Shown here in pieces: positions 15,358 to 22,955 of a DNA stretch of 46,375 nucleotides (positions are counted from its first letter, which is position 1; the number at the start of each line of letters is the position of its first letter). The position numbers were made by a program, and so were the translations under genes. The notes beneath the pieces are model-generated. The model searched no databases, had not been told where the DNA came from, and was given only the letters and a program-made list of their open reading frames with translations. Source of the stretch: Deltaproteobacteria bacterium (GTDB lineage: Bacteria; Myxococcota_A; UBA9160; SMWR01). The stretch is taken from contig JAHEJV010000004.1 in the NCBI GenBank assembly GCA_024638705.1, forward strand, positions 1-46,375, in the 5' to 3' direction.

Positions 15358-16668
15358 ATGCACGGACGTGAAGAGGTGCGGACGATGAGATGCGGCCGGT
15401 CGGGGCGATCGCGCCGTCGGACCGCCGCGCTCGGACTCCTCCTCGCCGGGGCGGCGGCGCAGCTGGCGGTGTCGAGCGCGCTCGCGGACAGCGGTCTCGT
15501 GGCGACCACTTCGCTCGCCGCGCTCCAGCAGGCTGCGGAGAACGGAAACGAGCCCGAGGCGGACTGGGTCGCGCGGCTGCTCGAGGACGCGCGGCGCAGC
15601 TGGCGCTGGGGGAGCGTGTCCGGCGCGTTCGTGACCTCGGGACCGACCTACAGCAAGAGCTGCCATCCCGCGAACGATCCGCTGCGGACGAAATACCTCA
15701 AGGAAGGCGCACCCGACGCATACGCCCAGGTTCTCGGTGCGCATCTCGCCTCCGAGGAGGCGCTGGCGGAGCGGGCGCGCTTGCGCGTCCTCGAACTCGT
15801 CGACACGCATTCCTTCGCCGGTCTCACGGGGGACTACGGCGGGGACAACCAGTGCATCCTCGAGCTGGCGATCTCGATCCCGGTCTGGATCGCGACCGCA
15901 AGGCTCCTCGAGTCGACGACCGTGTGGTCCGAGGCCGATCGCGACACGTTCCAGGCCTGGCTCGCCGCGCATGTGTATCCGAAGGTCGCGTGGGCGAGCC
16001 GGACGCGCGCCAACAACTGGGGGGCTGCAGGCTCGCTCGCCGCCTGGGCAATCGCCCGTTACACCGATGGCGCGATCGCCACGCTCGAGGAAGAGGCTCC
16101 CACGTCTCGCTCCCTGGCGCCGGGGGAGGCGATGGCCGAACACATGGCGCTCCAGCGCTCGCGCATGAACGGGGAGTTCGTCGGAGATGCGCGCTGTACA
16201 CGACACGGTGTTCAACCGTATGGCGGCCTCCCCGAAGAGCTCCGCCGCGGGGCGACCGGCTGCGACGGTCTCTTCCTCGAGTCCGACGACAGCTCTCTCA
16301 CCTATCAAGCGATGCACGTCGAGGTGCTCGTCCTGCATGCGGAGCTCGCGCGTTGGGATGGGGATCCCTCTCTCTACGAGGCGACCACCGCGCCTGGGAA
16401 GCCGGCCCTCCTCGAGGCGATCCGGTTCGTGATCGCGAACGCGGTCGCGGGTGGGAACTCGTGGCCGTGGCCGCAATCGCGTCTCGGAACCCTCATCGTC
16501 GCATCCACCTACTACGACGACGCCGAGCTCGCGGCCGAGGCGGCTCGTGACGGAACCTTCCGCGCCGGCCGCACGCTGCCCTACGCACGGATCACCCACG
16601 GCAGCACCACCGCGCGCCGCGCGGCGGATCTCGGAGTCCCGGGAAAACCGCGCGTGGTCGAACGCTGA
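15358..16668 (+). CDS. Alginate-lyase-like secreted protein (alpha/alpha toroid)
   Basis: Secreted protein of up to 436 aa. A basic N-terminus (RSGRSRRRTAALGLLLAGAAAQLA) and cleavage near SALA-DS indicate export. The pattern resembles alginate-lyase-type alpha/alpha toroid enzymes. It has a CHPANDP segment, helix pairs with RVLELVDTHSFAG, DNQCILELAISIPVWIATARLLE and WSEADRDTFQAWLAAHV. RTRANNWGAAGSLAAWAIARY stands where lyases have the NNH/NNW substrate-contact motif. A catalytic Tyr/His set cannot be assigned with certainty. Four cysteines (CHPAND, NQCIL, ARCTR, TGCDG) could form disulfides. Beside an exopolysaccharide locus it may trim or degrade that polymer during export or dispersal. Start at 15358 (GGTGAGGG just upstream) or the ATG at 15385; neither ribosome site is ideal. 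Confidence 0.55.
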   Translation: MHGREEVRTMRCGRSGRSRRRTAALGLLLAGAAAQLAVSSALADSGLVATTSLAALQQAAENGNEPEADWVARLLEDARRSWRWGSVSGAFVTSGPTYSKSCHPANDPLRTKYLKEGAPDAYAQVLGAHLASEEALAERARLRVLELVDTHSFAGLTGDYGGDNQCILELAISIPVWIATARLLESTTVWSEADRDTFQAWLAAHVYPKVAWASRTRANNWGAAGSLAAWAIARYTDGAIATLEEEAPTSRSLAPGEAMAEHMALQRSRMNGEFVGDARCTRHGVQPYGGLPEELRRGATGCDGLFLESDDSSLTYQAMHVEVLVLHAELARWDGDPSLYEATTAPGKPALLEAIRFVIANAVAGGNSWPWPQSRLGTLIVASTYYDDAELAAEAARDGTFRAGRTLPYARITHGSTTARRAADLGVPGKPRVVER

Positions 16669-16690
16669 TCGAGGCGTGCCGTGGCCGAGG

Positions 16691-17506
16691 TCAGGACTCG
16701 GTCGCCGGGAGCGCGGTCGTCTCGTGCCGCGAGAGTGCGCGCCCGGCGGCACTGCGGACGCTGGCGTCGGCGTCGGATGTCGCCTCGCGGAGCGCATCGC
16801 GCACCGCCTCGGGCGGGTGGCCGAGGGTCGCGATGGCGGTCGCGGCGGTGCGACGGCAGATCGGATCTTCGTGCTTGGTCAGTGCGCTCCCGAGCTGAGC
16901 CCAGACTTCGGGGGTGTCCTGTCGCAGCCCGGCGAGTCCGGTCAACGCGAGTCGCACGAGACCGACATCCGTGTCCCGGCACGCCTCGAGATGCACGAGC
17001 AGGGTTTCGGGGGTCCCGGGCGCGAGCTCGCGCAGCGCGGTGAGCGCGATGCGCCGCACCTCCGGTGGGCGGGACGGCGCGGCGAGACCGATGACGACCG
17101 GCGCCACCTCGCCGTGGATGCGCCCGAGCTCGACGAGCAGTCGCGCGGCGCGCCAGCGGGCGTCGCCCCGTGCGTGTTCCAGACCGGATACGACCGCGGG
17201 CAGGAGCTTCACCGGCGGCGGCTCGAGTCGCGCCCACGCCCAGGCGGCTTCGAGCCGATGGCGCGGATCGTCGCTGCGCAGCGCCGGGGAGAGGGCGGTG
17301 AGCACCGCGTCGTCGTCCTGCTGGCGGCCGATGCGTTCGAGCGCGTGCGTCGCGGCGCGCACCACCTCGATGTCGCGGTCCGCCAGCGCGCCGACGAGGG
17401 CGTCGACGAGCAGCACCGCCGACGGATCCTCGATCGCCGCCCGGCACGCCGCGCGTCGCTCGTCCGCGTCGCCGCTCGCGAGGGCGGCCACGATCGGGTG
17501 GGTCAC
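16691..17506 (-). CDS. HEAT-repeat protein
   Basis: Soluble all-helical repeat protein of 271 aa without signal peptide or membrane segment. It contains about seven to eight HEAT-type units built from pairs such as VVRAATHALERIG, HRLEAAWAWARLEP, RWRAARLLVELG, EVRRIALTALRELAP, LVRLALTGLAGLRQD, ICRRTAATAIATLG and SVRSAAGRALSRH. Such repeats bind proteins or act as scaffolds (or lyases, in phycocyanin systems). No specific partner can be named. The start GTG at 17506 overlaps the stop of the MBL-fold gene as GTGA, so it should be co-translated with it. It is the last gene of the long minus-strand directon and faces the lyase-like gene convergently with only 22 bases between; no terminator is visible there. 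Confidence 0.75.
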   Translation of the reverse strand: MTHPIVAALASGDADERRAACRAAIEDPSAVLLVDALVGALADRDIEVVRAATHALERIGRQQDDDAVLTALSPALRSDDPRHRLEAAWAWARLEPPPVKLLPAVVSGLEHARGDARWRAARLLVELGRIHGEVAPVVIGLAAPSRPPEVRRIALTALRELAPGTPETLLVHLEACRDTDVGLVRLALTGLAGLRQDTPEVWAQLGSALTKHEDPICRRTAATAIATLGHPPEAVRDALREATSDADASVRSAAGRALSRHETTALPATES

Positions 17507-18372
17507 ACCCGTTCCCAGCGCGCCTCGATCGGCACGTCGCCTTCGCGCCGCGCGCGGCCCTCGCGTTCGAGCTTTTGGAGGTGGGAGCAGACCGAGGAGC
17601 GCGCCGGCAGATGGAAGGCTTCGGGATAGGCGGCGTAGACCACCGCCACGATGTCCTGGATGCGGGCGTTTCCCGCGCTCATCGCTTCGAGGATCTGCTC
17701 CTCGCGCGCGTTGCGGTGGGCGATGTACTCCTGGAGCTTCGCGGTGCCGTCGGCGATCTTCGGCCCGTGTGCGGGATAGATCACGGTCGGCTCCTCGGCG
17801 AGCAGCCGTTCGAGCGAGTTCATGTAGTCGAGGAGGTCGCCGCCTTCGGCGGGGATCACCGTGGTGCCGACGCCGAGCACGTTGTCGCCGGAGAAGATGG
17901 ATCGCTCCTCCTCGAGGACATAACAGAGGTGGTCCTCCGCGTGGCCGGGGGTGTGCAGCGCGCGCAGCGTGGCGCCTTCGGTCTCGATCACGGCGCCGTC
18001 GGCGATCGGTGTGATCTCGACCGCGTGTCCGGCGTCGAAGCCCGAGTGGGGAAGCTTCGAGACGCGCAGGGCGCCGTGGGCGTCCTGGACGTCGCGCGCG
18101 CCGCCGATGTGATCGGGATGACCGTGGGTGAGGACGATCTCCTGGATGCGGCAGCCGGCGCGTTCGAGCGCCTGCTCGAGGACGGGGAGATAGGCGCCGA
18201 CGCCCTGGCCGGTGTCGAGCAGGATGCGCTCCTCGCCGGTACCGACGAGGTAGGTGTTCGTCCCGGGCCCGGTGAACATGTTCGGGTTCTGCCCGAGCGC
18301 GACGACGACGCGCTCCGACCACACGTCCACGTCGGGCATCTCGAGGCCCAGCATCACTTCGGGCTTGCTCAT
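17503..18372 (-). CDS. MBL-fold metallo-hydrolase, LACTB2-like, with C-terminal winged helix
   Basis: Dinuclear-zinc hydrolase of 289 aa. The metal motif THGHPDHIGG puts His83, His85, Asp87 and His88 in place. His144 (TPGHAED), Asp163 (FSGDNV) and His202 (YPAHGP) complete the site. Residues about 215-289 form the winged-helix-like tail of the LACTB2 family (HLPARSSVCSHLQKLEREGRA). LACTB2 itself is an endoribonuclease, while bacterial relatives have been assigned varied thioesterase-like and hydrolase roles, so the substrate is open. Cytoplasmic, with no signal peptide. The ATG at 18372 follows a 118-base spacer containing direct repeats after pmbA. It overlaps the HEAT-repeat gene by four bases. 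Confidence 0.85.
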   Translation of the reverse strand: MSKPEVMLGLEMPDVDVWSERVVVALGQNPNMFTGPGTNTYLVGTGEERILLDTGQGVGAYLPVLEQALERAGCRIQEIVLTHGHPDHIGGARDVQDAHGALRVSKLPHSGFDAGHAVEITPIADGAVIETEGATLRALHTPGHAEDHLCYVLEEERSIFSGDNVLGVGTTVIPAEGGDLLDYMNSLERLLAEEPTVIYPAHGPKIADGTAKLQEYIAHRNAREEQILEAMSAGNARIQDIVAVVYAAYPEAFHLPARSSVCSHLQKLEREGRARREGDVPIEARWERV

Positions 18373-18376
18373 TCGA

Positions 18377-18426
18377 CTTCGCTCGCCTCCGGCTCGCCTA
18401 TCTGGCTTCGCTCGCCTCCGGCTCGC
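18377..18426. repeat. Two copies of a 21-bp direct repeat
   Basis: CTTCGCTCGCCTCCGGCTCGC occurs at 18377-18397 and again at 18406-18426, identical, with an 8-base spacer. It lies in the pmbA/MBL intergenic gap just upstream of the MBL start. A GCCGGC-TTC-GCCGGC hairpin follows at about 18433-18447. On the minus strand the first copy supplies GGAGG about 13 bases before the ATG. Confidence 0.6.
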
Positions 18427-18490
18427 TGCGCGCCGGCTTCGCCGGCTTGCTCGTGCGATTCGCGTCGCGACCGCGCGTCCGTCCGTTCGT

Positions 18491-19855
18491 TCACGTCGCT
18501 CCCGCGACGGTCATCTTCGACACCCGGACACTCGGCGATCCGATCCGCGAGAGCCAGAGCAGGTCGCTGCCGACGGCGTCGATGTTCGCCAGCATGTCGC
18601 CGAAGTTCGCGGCGATCGTGACTTCCTCGACGGGGTGGGTGAGTGCCCCGTTCTCGATCCACAGGCCCGCGGCGCCGCGCGAATAGTCGCCCGTGGTCGG
18701 GTTGAAGCCCATCCCGATCAGCTCGGTGACGAGCAGGCCCTTCGGCGTGTCCGCGATGATCTCTTCGAGGGTCGCGTCGCCCGGCTCGAGGCCGAGGTTC
18801 GTCGCGCCGACGCCGGGCGCGCTGCCCGCCGAGCGCGACGCGTTGCCCGTCGAGGCCAGTCCGAGCTTGCGCGCCGAGTAGGTGTCGAGCAGGAACGACG
18901 CGAGCTTCCCGCGATCGAGGACGGTATTGCGTCGGCTCGGCAGGCCCTCGCCGTCGAAGGGGCGACTGCCGAGGCCGCTCGGGCGCAGGGCGTCGTCGAC
19001 GAGGGTGATGCGATCGCTCGCGACGCGCTCGCCCAGCTTCTCGGCGAGGAAGCTCGTCCCGCGATACACCGCATAGCCACTGACCAGGCCCGCGACCTGG
19101 CGCCACAGGCTCGCCGCCGTCAGCGGATCGAAGATCACCGGCACTTCGCAGGTGGCGATCTTGCGCGCGCCGAGGCGGCGCACGGCGCGCTCGGCGGCGC
19201 GTCGGCCGACGTCTTCGGGCGCTTCGAGATCGGCGAGGCGCCGCGCGGACGTCATCCAGTAGTCGCGCTGCATGCTGCCGTTCTCGCGCGCGAGCGGCTC
19301 GGCGAACAGGCCGTGCGAGCCCGATTCGTACTCGCCGAGGAATCCCTCCGTGTTGCCGTAGACGACGCGCGCGAAGCCCGAAGATGCCTGGGAGCCCTCG
19401 GAGTTGGTGATGCGCGGGTCGGTCTCGCGGGCGGCCTTCTCGGCGCGCTTCGCGGCCTCGATGCGCGCGTCGACTCCGCTCGCGCGATCGCCCGCGTCGA
19501 TGAGATCGAGCTCGGGGAGCGCGTCGGCCGGGGCGAACCCGCCTTCGGGGAGGCCTGCTGACGGGTCTTCCGCGGTCGCGCGCGAGAGCGCCACGGCGTC
19601 CTGCGCCATCGCGCGGATCGCGTCCTCGCCGAGGTCGCAGGTGGAGGTGATCGCCGAACGCATGCCCGCGCTGCCGCGGGTGAGCGCCCGGATCCCGAGC
19701 GTGCGTCCGCGCGCCTGCTTCACGAAGTCGATCTCTTCCCCGCGCACGCGCGTCTCGAGGGAATCCGATTCCACGACGACGACGTCGGCGGCGTCGGCGC
19801 CGGCCGCGGCCACGGCTTCGAGGGCGAGCGCAGCGTGTTCGCGAACCGTGCTCAT
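18491..19855 (-). CDS. pmbA: TldE/PmbA family protein of the TldD-TldE metalloprotease
   Basis: Non-catalytic partner subunit of the heterodimeric TldD/TldE zinc metalloprotease, known in E. coli for microcin B17 maturation and CcdA degradation. The 454 aa match the family length. The fold is visible in ETRVRGEEIDFVKQARGRTLGIRALT near the start, in the central VIFDPLTAASLWRQVAGLVSGYAV, in FDGEGLPSRRNTVLDRGKLASFLLDTYSARKLG and in the C-terminal GLWIENGALTHPVEEVTIA. No HExxxH motif is present, as expected for TldE. The ATG overlaps the TldD stop as ATGA, so the subunits are made together. Cytoplasmic. No RiPP precursor or toxin-antitoxin substrate is apparent nearby. Confidence 0.92.
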   Translation of the reverse strand: MSTVREHAALALEAVAAAGADAADVVVVESDSLETRVRGEEIDFVKQARGRTLGIRALTRGSAGMRSAITSTCDLGEDAIRAMAQDAVALSRATAEDPSAGLPEGGFAPADALPELDLIDAGDRASGVDARIEAAKRAEKAARETDPRITNSEGSQASSGFARVVYGNTEGFLGEYESGSHGLFAEPLARENGSMQRDYWMTSARRLADLEAPEDVGRRAAERAVRRLGARKIATCEVPVIFDPLTAASLWRQVAGLVSGYAVYRGTSFLAEKLGERVASDRITLVDDALRPSGLGSRPFDGEGLPSRRNTVLDRGKLASFLLDTYSARKLGLASTGNASRSAGSAPGVGATNLGLEPGDATLEEIIADTPKGLLVTELIGMGFNPTTGDYSRGAAGLWIENGALTHPVEEVTIAANFGDMLANIDAVGSDLLWLSRIGSPSVRVSKMTVAGAT

Positions 19856-21291
19856 CCCTCGGTGCCGCCGACGGTGAGGTCTTCGATGCGCAGCGTCGGG
19901 AGGCCGACGCCGACGGGCACCGACTGCCCGTCCTTGCCGCAGGTGCCGACGCCGGCATCGAGCTCGAGGTCGTTTCCGATCTTCGACACCCGGGTCAGGA
20001 CGTCCGGGCCGTTGCCGATCAGCGTGGCGCCCTTGAGCGGCGCGCCGACCCGTCCGTTCTCGATGCGATAGGCCTCGCTCGCCGAGAACACGAACTTCCC
20101 GCTGGTGATGTCGACCTGACCGCCGCCGAAGTTCACGGCGTAGATGCCGCGGTCGACCGAGCGCACGATGTCCTCCGGCTCCTCATCGCCGGCGAGCATG
20201 AAGGTGTTGGTCATGCGCGGCATCGGCAGGTGCGCATAGCTCTCGCGGCGTCCGTTGCCCGTCGGCGCGACGCCCATCAGGTGCGCGTTCTGGCGGTCCT
20301 GGAGGTAGCCGCAGAGGATGCCGTCCTCGATCAGGGTCGTGCGCTGGGTGGGCGTGCCCTCGTCGTCGACGTTGAGGGAGCCGCGTCGCGCCGGAATCGT
20401 GCCGTCGTCGACGACGGTGACGCCGGGCGCCGCGACCCGCTCCCCGACGCGGCCGGCGAAGGCCGACGTCCCCTTGCGGTTGAAGTCGCCCTCGAGCCCG
20501 TGGCCGATCGCCTCGTGGAGCAGGATGCCGGGCCAGCCCGGGCCGAGCACGACGGTCATGCTGCCGGCGGGGCAGGGCTCGGCTTCGAGATTGAGCAGCG
20601 CCATGCGCACGGCTTCGTCGACGAGGCCCTTCCAGCGGGTCGGGTCCTGCAACGCGTCGAAGCCGGTACGACCGCCGCAGCCCTGGTAGCCGACTTCGCG
20701 GCGACTGCCGTCCTTCGCGATCACCTGCACGTTGAGGCGGACGAGGGGGCGCACGTCCTCGGCGAAGGTGCCGTCGCTGCCGACGACGAGCACCTGTCGG
20801 TGCTGGGACACACAGCTCGCCATCACCTGGTCGACGCGCGGGTCGCGGGCGCGCGCGTAGGCGTCGATCTCCTCGACGAGGCGGATCTTCTCCGTGACCC
20901 CGACGTCGGTGGGCGGAATCGCGACCGGGTAGAGGTCGCGCCCGGCGACGCGCGCGTTGACCGCTCCGCGCCTCGCGTCCGACGTCTCGCTGGCGATGGC
21001 GCGGGCGGTCTGCGCCGCGACCTGGAGCGACTCGACACTGACCTCGTCGGTGTGGGCATAACCCTGGCGCTCGCCGACCTGGGCGCGCACCCCGACGCCC
21101 TGCTCGAGATGGCGGTCGCCGCTCTTCACGATGCCCTCTTCGAGGACGACCGAATCCTGGGTGGTGTACTCGAAGAAGAGGTCGGCGTACTCGACCCGCC
21201 GTTGGAGCGCGGTGTCGAGCGCTGCGCCGAGGCTCGTCTCGTCGACGCCGAAGCGATCCTGGAAGAACGCTCGCGGGGTCGGCAGCGTCAT
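19852..21291 (-). CDS. tldD: TldD, catalytic subunit of the TldD-TldE metalloprotease
   Basis: Zinc metallopeptidase subunit of 479 aa that threads unfolded peptides into the TldD/TldE chamber. The zinc motif HEAIGHGLEGD lies at residues 259-269, with His259, Glu260 and His263 in the HExxxH arrangement. The C-terminal GTCGKDGQ supplies the conserved Cys that is the third ligand in E. coli TldD. The N-terminal LEEGIVKSGDRHLEQGVGVRAQ and the glycine-rich VNFGGGQVDITSGKFVF are typical. The start ATG at 21291 has GGAG upstream, and the longer open frame beyond it is out-of-phase reading of the HAD and methyltransferase genes. It overlaps the HAD gene by four bases and pmbA by four bases. Confidence 0.95.
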   Translation of the reverse strand: MTLPTPRAFFQDRFGVDETSLGAALDTALQRRVEYADLFFEYTTQDSVVLEEGIVKSGDRHLEQGVGVRAQVGERQGYAHTDEVSVESLQVAAQTARAIASETSDARRGAVNARVAGRDLYPVAIPPTDVGVTEKIRLVEEIDAYARARDPRVDQVMASCVSQHRQVLVVGSDGTFAEDVRPLVRLNVQVIAKDGSRREVGYQGCGGRTGFDALQDPTRWKGLVDEAVRMALLNLEAEPCPAGSMTVVLGPGWPGILLHEAIGHGLEGDFNRKGTSAFAGRVGERVAAPGVTVVDDGTIPARRGSLNVDDEGTPTQRTTLIEDGILCGYLQDRQNAHLMGVAPTGNGRRESYAHLPMPRMTNTFMLAGDEEPEDIVRSVDRGIYAVNFGGGQVDITSGKFVFSASEAYRIENGRVGAPLKGATLIGNGPDVLTRVSKIGNDLELDAGVGTCGKDGQSVPVGVGLPTLRIEDLTVGGTEG

Positions 21292-22001
21292 CGAAGTGGC
21301 TCCTTGGGGATTTCGCGCGCGAAGCGCGCCGGCAGATCGGCGAGGGTAGCAAGCGAGGTCGCGTCCACCGCCCGCATCCCGGCGGCGCGGGCGCCGGCGA
21401 GGTCGCGCTCGGCATCGTCGCCGACGAAGAGCGCGCGCCCCGGCGCGACGCCGAGACGGCGCAGGGCGGAAGCGAAGATCGCGGGGTCGGGTTTCGCGAC
21501 CCCCGCATCGACGGGAAGCCAGACGAGATCGATGGCCGGGCCGACGCCGAGACCGTCTAGGATGCCGGGCAGCCGTTGATCGAAGTTGGACACGACGGCG
21601 GTGGCGACGCCTTCGTCGTGCAACGCGAACAGGGCGTCGCGCGCTCCTTCGCGCAGACGCCACGCGTCGCCGCGGCCGTAGTGCGCGAAGAGCGCGTCGA
21701 AGCAGGCGTCGGCAAGGGCTTCGCCCGTCGCGGAATCCGCGGCGAGGAAGGTCTGGCGCACGATCGTCCGCCAGGCTTCGCGCTCCAGACGCGCGGCTTC
21801 GTCGCGGGACGCCGAGGGGAAGACGCGTTCGGGCGCGTTCGCGACGACGCGACCGAACGCGTCGCCGAGACGCCAGGCCGAGATCGCGCCGCCCGCGGCG
21901 TCGGCGAAGTGCGCATAGGTCTCGCCGACCGGTTCGCGCACCTCGATCAGCGTGCCGGTGGCATCGAAGAGCACCGCGCGGTCGGCCGCGGTGGCGTCCA
22001 T
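21288..22001 (-). CDS. HAD-superfamily hydrolase-like protein
   Basis: HAD-fold protein of 237 aa with an alpha-helical cap. Motif I is LFDATGTLIE (Asp13), motif II is VVSNFD, the motif III lysine lies in VAKPDPAIF, and motif IV is FVGDDAERDLAGARAAGM. The usual second Asp of DxD is Thr15, which removes the standard acid/base. That occurs in some subfamilies (HDHD3-like and dehalogenase-type), so phosphatase activity is not certain. Cytoplasmic. The stop overlaps TldD as ATGA; the upstream methyltransferase ends immediately before (stop 22002-22004). Its link to TldD or to the T2SS is by operon only. Confidence 0.82.
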   Translation of the reverse strand: MDATAADRAVLFDATGTLIEVREPVGETYAHFADAAGGAISAWRLGDAFGRVVANAPERVFPSASRDEAARLEREAWRTIVRQTFLAADSATGEALADACFDALFAHYGRGDAWRLREGARDALFALHDEGVATAVVSNFDQRLPGILDGLGVGPAIDLVWLPVDAGVAKPDPAIFASALRRLGVAPGRALFVGDDAERDLAGARAAGMRAVDATSLATLADLPARFAREIPKEPLR

Positions 22002-22943
22002 TCAGGCGCGACGCCGGGCCGATGCGATGAAGGTGTCGGGCAGATCGCGCGAACCGGAGCGGGCGGCCTGGGTCTCGTAGACGACGCCCTCGAGGTCGGC
22101 GGCTTCGAACCACGCCTCCACTTCGCTCGCGTCGAAGCCCAGCCAGGAGACGCCGAGCTCCTGGCGCATCCACTCGTGCTCGTGGCGCACGAAGTCCACG
22201 ACGACGACACTGCCGCCGGGCCGCACGATGCGCGCCATCTCGCGGATCGCCTCGGCCGGGGAGGGCAGGTAGTGGAGCACCATGTGGGTGAAGGCGGCGT
22301 CGACGCTCTGGTCGTCGAGGGGCAGGGCGTGCGCCTCGCCCGCGCGCAGATCGACTCCCTCGATGCCGGCCGCTTCGAGCTTGGCGCGCGCGGCTTCGAG
22401 CATGCGCGGGGAGTGATCGATCGCGACGACGTGCGCACCCAGGCGCGCGAGCTCCTGGGCGAGGATGCCGGTGCCGGTGCCGACGTCGGCGACTTCGAGG
22501 CCAGGGGGCAGCAGACGGGTGAGGGCGCGACTGCGCAGTGCGTCGTCGTTGAACACCTTGCGCAGGGCGTCCCATTCCGGGCCGACGGCGTCGAAGAAGC
22601 TGCGCGTGCGGTCAGCGCGCGCGGCCATCACCTGGGTGAGCGCCGCACGATCGCGCGCCCGCGTCGGGTCGGCTTCGAGGCTCTGTTTCACCAGCTCCCA
22701 GGTCTCGCGCCACGGACCCTCTTCGGGCACTTCGAAGCGGTAGAAGACGTAGGTGCCGTCGCGGCGGTCGCGCAGCAGACCCGCTTCCCGCAGGATCGCG
22801 AGGTGTCGCGAGACGCGTGACTGCGCCATTCCCAGCACGTCCATCAGCTCCTGCACGGCGAGCTCTTCCTGTTCGAGCAGGGCGAGCACGCGCACGCGCG
22901 TCGGGTCGGAGAGCGTCTTGAAGACCTTCTGGAGCGCTTCCAA
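22002..22943 (-). CDS. ArsR-family winged-helix regulator fused to a SAM-dependent methyltransferase
   Basis: Two-domain protein of 313 aa. Residues 1-90 are an ArsR-type winged helix (LSDPTRVRVLALLEQEELAV, QSRVSRHLAILREAGLL, GTYVFYRF). Residues about 105-310 are a class I methyltransferase with motif I VADVGTGTGILAQEL (151-165), the acidic VVAIDHSPRMLEAA, and LHYLPSPAEAIREMARIVRPGG. No cysteine metal-binding pair of the ArsR type (ELCVC) is seen, so metal sensing is unlikely. Fusions of this design are often near methionine/SAM-cycle genes, but none is present here. The start is TTG at 22943 with no strong ribosome site, 12 bases after gspN, so expression probably depends on read-through from the T2SS operon. 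The methyl acceptor is unknown. Confidence 0.88.
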   Translation of the reverse strand: MEALQKVFKTLSDPTRVRVLALLEQEELAVQELMDVLGMAQSRVSRHLAILREAGLLRDRRDGTYVFYRFEVPEEGPWRETWELVKQSLEADPTRARDRAALTQVMAARADRTRSFFDAVGPEWDALRKVFNDDALRSRALTRLLPPGLEVADVGTGTGILAQELARLGAHVVAIDHSPRMLEAARAKLEAAGIEGVDLRAGEAHALPLDDQSVDAAFTHMVLHYLPSPAEAIREMARIVRPGGSVVVVDFVRHEHEWMRQELGVSWLGFDASEVEAWFEAADLEGVVYETQAARSGSRDLPDTFIASARRRA

Positions 22944-22955
22944 AGCGTCGAGACG

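Noticed and set aside
16669-16690. Terminator between the converging lyase-like and HEAT-repeat genes
   Set aside because: Only 22 bases and no stem with T-run.
13294-16797. 1167-codon minus-strand open frame opposite the MopE-like and lyase-like genes
   Set aside because: Low-complexity Arg/Ala-rich translation with no motifs; plus strand carries coherent signal peptides and domains.
18491-22001. RiPP or microcin precursor near tldD/pmbA
   Set aside because: No small peptide gene with leader or Cys/Ser/Gly-rich core is visible; the genes are packed with overlaps.
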